A DNA stretch of 64,000 nt from Oceanobacillus sojae (lineage in GTDB: Bacteria; Bacillota; Bacilli; Bacillales; Amphibacillaceae), in the NCBI RefSeq assembly GCF_007991515.1, contig NZ_BJYM01000002.1, positions 1 through 64,000 on the forward strand. Reading direction: 5' to 3'. The position numbers and the translations under genes are program-made. This document shows, piece by piece, positions 54,232-63,403 of the stretch. The first letter of the stretch is position 1. Every line of letters begins with the position of its first letter. Under the pieces are notes generated by a model, which was not told the DNA's origin, searched no databases, and saw nothing but the letters and a program-made list of their open reading frames with translations.

Positions 54232-55329
54232 ATGGCAGAATTAAAATTAGAGCATATTCAAAAGAAATATGATAAAGATGTATTGGCGGTAAAAGATTTC
54301 AATCTACATATCCAGGATAAAGAATTTATTGTATTTGTCGGCCCATCCGGCTGCGGAAAATCGACGACTCTGCGTATGATTGCCGGCCTAGAAGAAATAT
54401 CTGATGGAGAATTATACATTGATGAAAAGTTAATGAACGATGTCGCACCAAAAGATCGTGATATCGCTATGGTATTCCAAAACTATGCTCTATATCCGCA
54501 TATGAATGTATATGATAATATGGCATTTGGACTTAAGCTTCGTAAATTCAAAAAAGAAGAAATTAAACAGCGGGTTGATCAGGCTGCTAAAATTTTAGGT
54601 TTGGAAGCATACTTAGATAGAAAACCGAAAGCATTGTCAGGTGGACAAAGACAGCGGGTTGCATTAGGACGTGCGATTGTCCGTGATGCAAAGGTATTCC
54701 TGATGGATGAGCCTCTATCCAACCTAGATGCCAAATTACGTGTACAAATGCGTGCAGAAATCCAAAAGCTTCATCAGCGCCTGCAAACGACTACCATCTA
54801 TGTAACGCATGACCAAACGGAAGCAATGACAATGGCAACAAGACTGGTTGTTATGAAAGACGGTGTTATCCAGCAGCTTGGAGCTCCAAAGGATGTGTAT
54901 GATTTACCAGAAAATATTTTTGTGGGCGGATTTATCGGCTCCCCATCCATGAATTTCTTTACTGGAACACTGGAAGGAAACAAATTCAAAATTGGCGGCA
55001 GCACTTTCTTAATTCCAGAAGCGAAGCTGATACCTCTGCGTGATCAGGGATATGAAGGAAAAGAGCTGATTATTGGTGTTCGTCCTGAGGATATCCATGA
55101 TGAGCTGGTTTTCCTGGAAGCTTCTCCTGATTCAAAAATAACAGCAAAAATTGAAGTTGCTGAGTTAATGGGAGCTGAATCTATTCTTTATTCCAGTATT
55201 GATGGACAGGAATTTGTTGCACGTGTTGATTCCCGTACTGATGTACAAGGCGGAGACGAATTAGAGCTTTCCTTTGATATGAATAAAGTCCACTTCTTTG
55301 ATAAAGACAATGAACAGCGTATACGTTAA
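54232..55329 (+). CDS. msmX: Multi-sugar ABC transporter ATPase MsmX
   Basis: A 365-residue ATPase that energises several carbohydrate importers. Walker A VGPSGCGKSTT, signature KALSGGQRQRVALG, Walker B VFLMDEPLSNLD, then the C-terminal regulatory OB/TOBE region (IIGVRPEDIHDE). No sugar-importer permease or binding protein is nearby, as expected for the shared MsmX. GAGGGAGAT precedes the ATG. Confidence 0.93.
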   Translation: MAELKLEHIQKKYDKDVLAVKDFNLHIQDKEFIVFVGPSGCGKSTTLRMIAGLEEISDGELYIDEKLMNDVAPKDRDIAMVFQNYALYPHMNVYDNMAFGLKLRKFKKEEIKQRVDQAAKILGLEAYLDRKPKALSGGQRQRVALGRAIVRDAKVFLMDEPLSNLDAKLRVQMRAEIQKLHQRLQTTTIYVTHDQTEAMTMATRLVVMKDGVIQQLGAPKDVYDLPENIFVGGFIGSPSMNFFTGTLEGNKFKIGGSTFLIPEAKLIPLRDQGYEGKELIIGVRPEDIHDELVFLEASPDSKITAKIEVAELMGAESILYSSIDGQEFVARVDSRTDVQGGDELELSFDMNKVHFFDKDNEQRIR

Positions 55330-55356
55330 TACAATTCTAAAATAAAAAATTGGTAA

Positions 55357-55381
55357 GGGGGAGCTCATAATGAGCTCCCCC
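55357..55381 (+). terminator. Palindromic hairpin after msmX
   Basis: GGGGGAGCTCAT/ATGAGCTCCCCC, very strong, but the T-run (TTTTTTT) starts about 15 bases later, so termination efficiency is uncertain. Confidence 0.6.
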
Positions 55382-55410
55382 TGTTAGCCAGTAATATTTT
55401 TTTAATAAAA

Positions 55411-55605
55411 TTATTTACCATGCATTTGTTGTTGAGCAGTTTGCACTAAACGTTTAGTGATTTCCCCACCTACAGAACCGTTTGCACGAGAAGTTGAATC
55501 TGGACCAAGGTTTACACCAAATTCTTGAGCAATTTCGTACTTCATTTGATCAAGAGCTTGTTGTACTCCAGGCACTACTAATTGGTTTGAATTGTTATTT
55601 GCCAT
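55411..55605 (-). CDS. Alpha/beta-type small acid-soluble spore protein
   Basis: A 64-residue DNA-binding spore protein: [20 protein letters not shown], with the germination-protease site in YEIAQEF, and [16 protein letters not shown]. It coats spore DNA. GGAGGTGAT precedes the ATG at 55605. A sigma-G promoter is expected upstream, but no confident match was found. Confidence 0.95.
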   Translation of the reverse strand: MANNNSNQLVVPGVQQALDQMKYEIAQEFGVNLGPDSTSRANGSVGGEITKRLVQTAQQQMHGK

Positions 55606-55785
55606 AGTTATCACCTCCTGTAAACATATCATCTGCATTTTTTCTGAACTTATGATAGTTAATTATTGGTAATTATGATGGCAAATAGCTTATCGTTTAT
55701 AATTATAAAATTTTACTGCAGCCAAACACTTTTATTCAAACTCCTTACATTTTATACATATAAAAGAGATGACTCAAAAACGATG

Positions 55786-56949
55786 TTACTTCTTCACTTT
55801 TTCAAACTCTTTTTCTATTTCATCCAATAATACAGTATCGGATAAAATATCATAGCCGGTACAAGCTAATGCCAGTGCACCATTAACCAGAGCCTGCTTC
55901 CCAGCTGGACTAACAGTCTGATCTGCGAACGCTTTTGTATGCAGAACCAGTGAAGCGTCACCTATTCCAATCGATGGATGTATTGCCGGTACAACCCGAC
56001 TCACATCTCCCATATCCATAGAAGCTTTCAAAAGCTGAGGAGGATATACAATTTCACCAGTTGCTGCTTTTAAATTTTTTGTAAATATATCTGAAAGCGT
56101 CCGGTTAGTCACCATATTATTATAACTACCTTCCTGTTCTATTATCTCGATTTCCGCGCCAGTTATTAATGCTGCTCCTTTTGCAATCTGCATGACCCTC
56201 TCTTTGGCTTCATCTAAAGTTTGGCGTGATTGGGCCCGAATATAAAATTCAGCCGCAGCCAAATCAGGGACAACATTCGCTGCCTCTCCGCCCTTAGTAA
56301 TGATTCCATGTATACTGACGTCATCTGGTAAATGCTCTCTCAAAGCATTTATACCATTGTATAATTGAATAACACTGTCAAGCGCGTTAATTCCCTCTTC
56401 AGGAGATGCGGCTGCATGCGCTGCTTTTCCTGTATATTTAAATTCAAGCGCATCATTTGCCAGTGAAGCTCCACTTTCTCTGGATTCGCCTTCCGGATGA
56501 AGAATCATGGCCACATCCATATCATTAAAGATACCTTCTTTGCTCATTGGCACCTTTGCTCCGTTCGTTTCTTCTGCAGGTGTACCAAAGACAATCACTT
56601 TCCCTCCTGTTTGATCGAGCACCTTGCTTAAAGCTATTCCTGCACCAGTACTCATCGTTCCAATTAAATTATGTCCACAGCCATGACCAATCTCGGGCAG
56701 TGCATCAAATTCTGCCAAATAGGCGATTGCCGGGCCTGGCTTGCCGCTGTCATAAGCTGCTTTGAATGCAGTCGGACGATTAATAATATTTGTCTCCACT
56801 TGAAATTGATGTTCTCTTAACAAATTCGTCAAAAGCTCCATTGATGCAAATTCTTCATCTCCCAATTCCGGGTTATGGTACATTTTTTCGCTTATATCCC
56901 ATAATCGCTGTTGAATGTCTGCTAATTTCTCTTTTAAGATCTTTTCCAT
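55786..56949 (-). CDS. M20 family amidohydrolase (AbgB-like)
   Basis: A 387-residue metallohydrolase: YHNPELGDEEF, AEFDALPEIGHGCGHNLIG, FGTPAEETNGAKV, LHPEGESRES, and AAHAAASPEEGINALDS. This is the M20D/AbgB-like branch that cleaves aminoacyl or p-aminobenzoyl-glutamate amides. As the last gene of the TPP-ALDH-dehydrogenase operon (73-bp gap), it could release an amino acid from an N-acyl precursor. GGGG site before the ATG is modest. Confidence 0.88.
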   Translation of the reverse strand: MEKILKEKLADIQQRLWDISEKMYHNPELGDEEFASMELLTNLLREHQFQVETNIINRPTAFKAAYDSGKPGPAIAYLAEFDALPEIGHGCGHNLIGTMSTGAGIALSKVLDQTGGKVIVFGTPAEETNGAKVPMSKEGIFNDMDVAMILHPEGESRESGASLANDALEFKYTGKAAHAAASPEEGINALDSVIQLYNGINALREHLPDDVSIHGIITKGGEAANVVPDLAAAEFYIRAQSRQTLDEAKERVMQIAKGAALITGAEIEIIEQEGSYNNMVTNRTLSDIFTKNLKAATGEIVYPPQLLKASMDMGDVSRVVPAIHPSIGIGDASLVLHTKAFADQTVSPAGKQALVNGALALACTGYDILSDTVLLDEIEKEFEKVKK

Positions 56950-57022
56950 CCGAATACCCCGCCTTAACTGTTATCTGATTTGTAAAATGGAGAACGCATC
57001 CCTCTGCGCTCTCCACTGTCTT

Positions 57023-58168
57023 TTAATATTCTAATAAATCACTTTTCCCAGGCTTAAAAAGCTCATTTGCTACTTCTCTCTGATATCTTTTTTGTTTTTC
57101 AGCTTCCATAAACAAATGCTGTACATTTTTCCGGCACAGCTGTTCAATATCATCTATCACAGCTTGAGGCGTCGGGTCTACAAGACCGAATACCACTACA
57201 TCATAAGCACGTACAGATCCTAAATTCACTACATAATCATTTACTAAATGAATTCCTTTTTCTTTAATGATTTTGTCTCCTCCAGCAGAAATCGGAATAT
57301 TTGCCGCTTCTGCAATCAGGCTTGCATTGACTTTATCTGCATTGGATTCATTAATCACATCTTCCAGTGCACAAGGAATTAAAATATCTGTATCTACGTC
57401 CAGCCACTCATTGTTTGGTCTTACACGATAGTCTGGTTCAAAATAAGCCTGATCCATTTCACCATATTCATTTTTATGTTCGATAAGGGAAGGAATATCT
57501 AATCCTTCTTCACAGCTTACCAATAAATTAGCATCAGAAATACCCACTACCTTGTATCCCAGGTTATGCAATTTTAATGCGCAGCTGGCACCAACACAGC
57601 CAAACCCCTGAATAACTACTTTTGCCCCACCTTTTCCATTCGTAAACTTCCATGCTTCATCTGTTGCAAATGCAGCTCCGTAGCCTGTAACAATATCGTT
57701 TAAAAGAAGCCCATCCATTTTTTGTGTTAACAAATAATCATAGTCTTTTATTCCTTTTAAGACGACGGGATCTTCTTTCATTGATTTTGTCAGCGGGATA
57801 TCAATACCAAATTCATGGAAGACTTCCAGGATATCTTCGTATTTTGTTCCTAAATCATTCCCTAAGGACACACCGTTATCAATATACGGCATCATAGCGA
57901 TTAAAAATCGTTTTAATACACCGTGTGCATCCGGCGCTTTATAATCATAAGCAATTCCTGCTTTACATCCGCCTGTGGTTTGAGAACCGCTTGCTACATA
58001 TTTATAAGCCATTGCTTCAGCAAGCCGGATCACTTCTTCTTTCGTTACGGAAGGATGCATTCTGGTTCCTCCGCCGGAATATCCCTTTTTTAAATTTTGA
58101 ACAACAAGCCAGCCTTGAGCATCTGTTTCTGTATCATTCCATTCTAGAACTAAGTATGGTTTTAACAT
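57023..58168 (-). CDS. Glu/Leu/Phe/Val dehydrogenase family protein
   Basis: A 381-residue NAD(P)-dependent amino acid dehydrogenase. The active-site loop reads TTGGCKAGIAYDYK (catalytic Lys kept where GDH has GGAKGG), followed by GNDLGTKYED with the catalytic Asp. The Rossmann motif is VVIQGFGCVGASCALKLHNL. The atypical active-site loop sets it apart from standard GDH and LeuDH, so the substrate is open. AAAGGAGAAG precedes the ATG. Second last gene of the operon. Confidence 0.85.
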   Translation of the reverse strand: MLKPYLVLEWNDTETDAQGWLVVQNLKKGYSGGGTRMHPSVTKEEVIRLAEAMAYKYVASGSQTTGGCKAGIAYDYKAPDAHGVLKRFLIAMMPYIDNGVSLGNDLGTKYEDILEVFHEFGIDIPLTKSMKEDPVVLKGIKDYDYLLTQKMDGLLLNDIVTGYGAAFATDEAWKFTNGKGGAKVVIQGFGCVGASCALKLHNLGYKVVGISDANLLVSCEEGLDIPSLIEHKNEYGEMDQAYFEPDYRVRPNNEWLDVDTDILIPCALEDVINESNADKVNASLIAEAANIPISAGGDKIIKEKGIHLVNDYVVNLGSVRAYDVVVFGLVDPTPQAVIDDIEQLCRKNVQHLFMEAEKQKRYQREVANELFKPGKSDLLEY

Positions 58169-58196
58169 TTCTCTTCTCCTTTATTTTTCTTTCAAA

Positions 58197-59678
58197 TTAT
58201 TTATTTCCATCAAACCAGTCAAGTCTCTCAGGGTTTATGCTGATATTAATTTGTTTTGTCTCCTGATATTCATTCAACCCATATTTCCCAAGACTTCTTC
58301 CGATACCGCTTGTTTTATAACCTCCCCACGGAGATTGTACACTGGATAAGTGATATGTATTCACCCATGTAATGCCGGCACGTATCTTCTTTATAATGCG
58401 GATAGCCTTGCCCTGCTCCTTGGTAAATACTGAACCTGCAAGCCCGTAATCGGTATCATTTGCGATTTGAATTGCATCCTTTTCATCTTTAAATTTCTGA
58501 ATAACAATAACAGGACCAAAAATTTCTTCCCGGACGATACGCATATCGCTTGTAACATCCGTAAATATTGTCGGCTCAATGAAAAAGCCTTTCTCCAAAC
58601 CGTTTTTTTCTATACGGTTGCCGCCTAAGGCCAGACGTGCACCCTCTTCTTTTCCAATTTGGATATAGTTTAAAATGCTTTCCATGTGTCTTTCGCTGAC
58701 AATCGCTCCCATTTCTGATTTTGTATCCTTTCCAGGACCGACACGAATGGCACTCGCTCTTTCTATATATTTTTCTATAAATTCATCATAAATGTTTTCC
58801 TGAATAAGCAGCCGGCTTCCGGACGTACAGACTTGTCCAGCTCCCATAAAAATACCGAATAAAGCATAATCTACTGCTAAATCAATGTTTGCATCACCTA
58901 AAATAATATTCGGAGATTTCCCGCCCAGCTCAAGGGAAACTTTTTTTAAATTTCCCGCCGCAGCCTGCATAATTTGCTGCCCGACCTTCGTGCTGCCTGT
59001 GAAGGAAACGATGTCCACATCATTACTTTCAGCAAGTGTCTGGCCAACAACAGATCCTGTTCCCAGCAGCAGCTGCGCAACACCTTTAGGTAAATCTGTC
59101 TGTTCTATAAGTTCATAAAGCCTAACTGCTGTTATCGGAGTTATCTCTGCAGGCTTTAAAATAATGGAATTCCCTGCGGCCAGAGCAGGTGCTATTTTCC
59201 ATACGCTCATCAGAATTGGAAAATTCCAAGGTACAATTAAACCGGCTACTCCTATCGGCTCTTTCACAATCACTGTTTGCAAATCTTTGTCTGCCTCAAA
59301 GGTTTCATCAGTTTGATTGTGTAACAACCCGGCATAATAACGGAAGGTATTTACGGCGTCTTCCACATCGGCATCAGCTTCTCTTTTTGTTTTACCGTTA
59401 TTCATTACTTCAAGCTCTGCCAATTCATTCAAATTCACTTCTATCTTATCTGCAATTTGAAACAGTATCTCTGCTCTTTCTCCCGGCGTTAGTTCCGACC
59501 AGACGCCGCTTTCAAATGTTTTTTTAGCAGTACAAATTGCTTTTTCTGTTTCCTCTTTTGTAGCTTGTGAGGCTTTCGCAATAACCTCCTGGTTTGCAGG
59601 GTTAATCACGTCCTGCATGTTTGGATTGGCAGAATCGGTCCATTCTCCATCTATATACAGCTTTAAATGTTTTGTCAT
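58197..59678 (-). CDS. Aldehyde dehydrogenase
   Basis: A 493-residue NAD(P)-dependent ALDH: VPWNFPILMSVWKIAPALAA, SFTGSTKVGQQI, catalytic Glu in SLELGGKSPNI, nucleophile Cys in GAGQVCTSGSRLL, and EEIFGPVIVIQKF. It oxidises an aldehyde to the acid. The ATG at 59678 follows AAAGGAG and removes a 31-residue upstream extension. It lies 28 bp from the dehydrogenase gene and 46 bp from the TPP gene. Confidence 0.93.
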   Translation of the reverse strand: MTKHLKLYIDGEWTDSANPNMQDVINPANQEVIAKASQATKEETEKAICTAKKTFESGVWSELTPGERAEILFQIADKIEVNLNELAELEVMNNGKTKREADADVEDAVNTFRYYAGLLHNQTDETFEADKDLQTVIVKEPIGVAGLIVPWNFPILMSVWKIAPALAAGNSIILKPAEITPITAVRLYELIEQTDLPKGVAQLLLGTGSVVGQTLAESNDVDIVSFTGSTKVGQQIMQAAAGNLKKVSLELGGKSPNIILGDANIDLAVDYALFGIFMGAGQVCTSGSRLLIQENIYDEFIEKYIERASAIRVGPGKDTKSEMGAIVSERHMESILNYIQIGKEEGARLALGGNRIEKNGLEKGFFIEPTIFTDVTSDMRIVREEIFGPVIVIQKFKDEKDAIQIANDTDYGLAGSVFTKEQGKAIRIIKKIRAGITWVNTYHLSSVQSPWGGYKTSGIGRSLGKYGLNEYQETKQINISINPERLDWFDGNK

Positions 59679-59724
59679 ATTACGATTCTCCTTTGATAAA
59701 ATCTGATTGATTCTAGCTGCTTTA

Positions 59725-61392
59725 TTATTGATGCGGTCGGAATGATTGAATATATTCTGGTGAATCTTCATATTTCAAATCACCAATTTTATTGGCATCG
59801 ACAACAATCATATAGGATTGATTGCTTGTAAGTGCTTTTTCCAGAACGCTATCAAATTCACTGGCAGATGTTACTTTTTCCGCTTCAAAGCCCATCGATT
59901 TTGCCATCATCGCAAAATCAGGATTTTTCAAATGAACAGCTGTCTGTCTGCCATACGCTGCTTCCTGATAATACTGCAGGATTCCATAGCCACCGTCATC
60001 AAACAGCAAAACAATGATTGGCGCATCCTCCTGAATAGCTGAAATCATCTCTCCGGCATTCACCATAAATCCTCCATCACCAGCTATTAAAACGACCGGC
60101 TTTTCCGGCTGCGCTATTTTTGCGCCGACTGCCATCGGCAACCCCTGCCCAATTCCTCCACCGGTCATATGCAGATAGTTCCCAGGCTCATGAATATTTA
60201 CCAGTTTGTTTCCCCATATATATCCATGCATCGTTACATCCGTTACTAAAATTGTGTTTTCCGGCAATTGCTTGTTCATAATACGGGCAAAATCTCCATA
60301 AGGCTGGATGGTCTCGTTTAAATCATTCCGAACAGCTTGGCGGCACGCTTTTATTTCTTCGACATAGGAATTGTCTGATTGAACATGTTTTTCTGCAAGC
60401 GTTTTATTAATTGTTTGTAAAACTGCTTTCGCATCACCAATTAATCCGTATTTTGTAGCATAATTACGATTAAAAGCATGTGGGTTCAAATCAATATTGA
60501 TATGATTTTCCGGCAAAGGCAGCGTACCTTCAGCGGTTTCTGTTTCACGAAATCTGACGCCGATACTAATAAGTAAATCTGATTTTTTCAGAAGCTCTGT
60601 AAATTGTGGCGTTGCAGCAAAATTTCCGATACAAAGCGGATGATTTTCCGGGATGCCGCCTTTTCCAGATTCACTTGTCACAACTGCCGGATGAAGCTTT
60701 TCTACTAATGTTAAAAGCTCTTCAGATGCTCCGGAATGAATAATGCCATCGCCTGTCCAAACAATCGGCCTTTTCGCAGATATAATTGCTTCAATTATTT
60801 CTTCTGGTACAGTAATTTCTGTCTTCTTCGGCTGTATTTCTGTCTCGATAATCTGGTTTTGCGGGATAATCTGTGCTTGGAAATTCGTTGGAATAGATAC
60901 AGTGACAGGACCTTTAGGGACTTCGAGAGCCTCGTTAATGGCTGTCCGCATAAATGGTATAATCTGACGAGGCAGCCGTAATAAGTAAGATGTTTTATTA
61001 ACACCCTCCATCATTTTTTGCTGATCTTTACATTCATGAATGTAGCGTAAATCTTTTCCAATATAGCTATAATTTGCTTCTCCTGTAATGTGAAGAAGCG
61101 GTGTTCCTGAATTCCAGGTTTCCGTTAATGAGCCTGCCCCATTACCTGCTCCGGCCCCTGTACTGGTAAGCACAACACCTAATTTACCTGTTGTGCGTGA
61201 ATAAGCATCTGCCATATTAACGGCACCACTCTCTCCCCGTGCAGTCGCCATTCGGATGGAACCTTCCTCCAGCATCGCCTCATAAATAGGCATATTATGG
61301 ATACTGACAATTCCAAAAATTGTATCTACTCCTGCCTTGACAAGTTCTTTTACAATTGCATCTGCAACTGTAAATTCCTTCTGTTTTACCAT
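59725..61392 (-). CDS. Thiamine-pyrophosphate-dependent enzyme (2-oxoacid decarboxylase/ALS family)
   Basis: A 555-residue TPP enzyme with three domains. The catalytic Glu is E54 (ARGESGAVNMADAYSR). The TPP/Mg motif is AGDGGFMVNAGEMISAIQED ending FDDGGYG, with Asp in place of the usual Asn-Asn. The FAD-binding features of true acetolactate synthases are not evident. With ALDH and an amino acid dehydrogenase behind it, a decarboxylase making an aldehyde from a 2-oxo acid is the best reading. First gene of the operon; AAGGAGAGG precedes the ATG. Confidence 0.88.
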   Translation of the reverse strand: MVKQKEFTVADAIVKELVKAGVDTIFGIVSIHNMPIYEAMLEEGSIRMATARGESGAVNMADAYSRTTGKLGVVLTSTGAGAGNGAGSLTETWNSGTPLLHITGEANYSYIGKDLRYIHECKDQQKMMEGVNKTSYLLRLPRQIIPFMRTAINEALEVPKGPVTVSIPTNFQAQIIPQNQIIETEIQPKKTEITVPEEIIEAIISAKRPIVWTGDGIIHSGASEELLTLVEKLHPAVVTSESGKGGIPENHPLCIGNFAATPQFTELLKKSDLLISIGVRFRETETAEGTLPLPENHINIDLNPHAFNRNYATKYGLIGDAKAVLQTINKTLAEKHVQSDNSYVEEIKACRQAVRNDLNETIQPYGDFARIMNKQLPENTILVTDVTMHGYIWGNKLVNIHEPGNYLHMTGGGIGQGLPMAVGAKIAQPEKPVVLIAGDGGFMVNAGEMISAIQEDAPIIVLLFDDGGYGILQYYQEAAYGRQTAVHLKNPDFAMMAKSMGFEAEKVTSASEFDSVLEKALTSNQSYMIVVDANKIGDLKYEDSPEYIQSFRPHQ

Positions 61393-61801
61393 GATAATCC
61401 TCTCCTTGCTGCATGAATGCTTTTTTCACCTTTTTCATCGGACACCTCCATTATAGTTCCGCTCCAAACAGAACAGTAAAATATAACTGGCTGCGTAAAA
61501 CCTATTAACTATTTCTATGTATTTTATAATTATTCGCATGTAAATCTTCTCTTCAACAATAAATAATAGAGAAAGGAAAACAATAAACCGATTATAAGTG
61601 AGAAAAAAGTTCAAATGGAAGTTTTTAATTTAAGTTCAGCTTATAGTACCCTTCAAAAGATTGCAAGGGAAGCGAAGCGATTTCCTTGGTGTTTTCCAGC
61701 TTTCGATAGCGGTTACATCATTTGCAGAGAGTCTTGTCCTGCATATTGGATTTTCACACAAAAAAGTTTACTTTCACACCAATATTCCGCTTTTTCTACT
61801 C
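61393..61801. other. Intergenic upstream of the TPP operon
   Basis: Carries a minus-strand -10 TATAAT at 61450-61455 with a poor -35, the cre-like site at 61704-61717, and no convincing gene. The short plus-strand frame at 61615-61815 has no ribosome binding site. Confidence 0.45.
61704..61717 (-). promoter_or_regulatory. Candidate CcpA cre
   Basis: On the minus strand TGTAACCGCTATCG, 13 of 14 matches to TGWAANCGNTNWCA. About 310 bp upstream of the TPP gene, between it and fumC. Confidence 0.4.
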
Positions 61802-61845
61802 AAAAAAACTGTTGAGTTTTAAAATAGAAACTCAACAGTTTTTCC
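61802..61845 (-). terminator. Terminator after fumC
   Basis: AAACTGTTGAGTTT / AAACTCAACAGTTT stem with T-run on the minus strand. Confidence 0.9.
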
Positions 61846-61858
61846 GGATTGCTTGTAC

Positions 61859-63244
61859 TTATTTTGGATGTGTCATTTCTTCTGGTTTCACGTATTCGTC
61901 AAATTGCTCAGCTGTCAGTAAGCCTAGCTTCACCGCTGTTTCTTTTAATGTTGCATTATCAGCAAAGGCTGTTTTAGCAATTTTCGCAGCATTTTCATAG
62001 CCGATATGCGGGTTTAAAGCTGTTACCAGCATTAGCGAGCCATGCAGGTTTTTCTCGATTTGCTCCAGGTTTGCTTCAATTCCTACAGCACAACGCTCAT
62101 CAAAGGAAAGAATGCTGTCTGCTAGCAATTGACTGGACTGTAAGAAGTTATAAGCGATGACAGGTTTGAATACATTTAATTCAAAATTCCCTTGACTCGC
62201 AGCAAAACCGATTGCTGTATCATTTCCCATTACCTGTGTCGCAACCATGGTTACTGCTTCACTTTGGGTCGGGTTTACTTTCCCTGGCATGATAGAGCTG
62301 CCCGGCTCATTTGCTGGAATCGTGATTTCTCCAATCCCGCAGCGTGGTCCACTTGCTAACCAGCGGACATCATTGGCAATTTTCATCATATCTGCAGCAA
62401 GTCCTTTTAATGCTCCGTGGGCATAAACAGTCTCATCATGACTAGTTAATGCATGAAATTTATTTTTTGCAGAAATAAAGCTTTTTCCAGTATACTCTGA
62501 AATAGCTTTACAAACCTTTTCTGAGAAATCTGGATGTGCATTTAAACCAGTTCCTACAGCTGTTCCGCCAATAGCCAATTCCCGCAGATGTTCGTTACTT
62601 TCTTTGATCATTGTGTACGATTTTTCTAACATCCGATGCCAGCCGCTGATTTCCTGACCTAATGTCAGTGGTGTTGCATCCTGCAGATGAGTTCTGCCAA
62701 TTTTTACAATATCAGCGAATTTATTTTGCTTTTCTTCCAAGGTTCCCTTTAATTGTTGAATGGCAGGCAACACTGTATCTTCCAATTTTAATACCGCTGC
62801 TACATGCATGGCTGTAGGATATGTATCATTTGAGCTTTGCGATTTATTCACATCATCATTTGGGTGAAGCTTTAATTCACTGCCCTGCTCTTTTAACCAT
62901 CCATTACCCACATAAGCCAATACTTCATTTACATTCATATTTGATTGTGTCCCGCTTCCTGTTTGCCAGACTACCAGTGGAAAATGTTCATTTAATTTAT
63001 CTGCTAATACTTGATCTGCGGCATATTTTATTGCTTCTGCTTTTTCTTCTTCCATTAAGCCCAGCTCAAAGTTAGCAATTGCTGTACTTCTTTTTAAAAT
63101 TGCAAACGCTTTAATAATTTCTACAGGCATTGTTTCCTGACCAATCGGAAAGTTCTGCTTACTGCGCTGTGTCTGTGCTCCCCAATATTTGTCTGCAGGG
63201 ACCTTGATTTCCCCAATCGTATCTTTTTCTATGCGATAATCCAT
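61859..63244 (-). CDS. fumC: Class II fumarate hydratase FumC
   Basis: A 461-residue TCA-cycle enzyme, a homotetramer interconverting fumarate and malate. It shows [48 protein letters not shown] and the superfamily signature [11 protein letters not shown]. The ATG at 63244 follows AAGGAGG; the upstream ATG at 63277 has no site. Single gene with terminator. Confidence 0.97.
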   Translation of the reverse strand: MDYRIEKDTIGEIKVPADKYWGAQTQRSKQNFPIGQETMPVEIIKAFAILKRSTAIANFELGLMEEEKAEAIKYAADQVLADKLNEHFPLVVWQTGSGTQSNMNVNEVLAYVGNGWLKEQGSELKLHPNDDVNKSQSSNDTYPTAMHVAAVLKLEDTVLPAIQQLKGTLEEKQNKFADIVKIGRTHLQDATPLTLGQEISGWHRMLEKSYTMIKESNEHLRELAIGGTAVGTGLNAHPDFSEKVCKAISEYTGKSFISAKNKFHALTSHDETVYAHGALKGLAADMMKIANDVRWLASGPRCGIGEITIPANEPGSSIMPGKVNPTQSEAVTMVATQVMGNDTAIGFAASQGNFELNVFKPVIAYNFLQSSQLLADSILSFDERCAVGIEANLEQIEKNLHGSLMLVTALNPHIGYENAAKIAKTAFADNATLKETAVKLGLLTAEQFDEYVKPEEMTHPK

Positions 63245-63403
63245 CCTGATTCCTCCTTGAACTTTTCCTGAATCCATATCTAGTGTACCAAATTATTTCA
63301 TTTTTTTCGATTTCTTTTTCGTGATATGATATAGGTAATCTTATTTTCAGAAAATATTATCTTTTTCATCCATTTTAAACCTGACAGAAATGAGGAATAA
63401 AAC

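Noticed and set aside
55605..55690. Sigma-G promoter for the SASP gene.
   Set aside because: CATCATA-like elements occur, but no -35/-10 pair with correct spacing could be settled on.
61295..61438. A 47-codon minus-strand frame with a perfect GGAGGTG site overlapping the start of the TPP gene.
   Set aside because: The -10 TATAAT at 61450-61455 places the transcription start within or after that ribosome site, and the frame shadows the real gene.
61615..61815. 66-codon plus-strand frame upstream of the fumC terminator.
   Set aside because: No ribosome binding site, low-complexity Cys/Phe/Ser composition, and it runs into the terminator.
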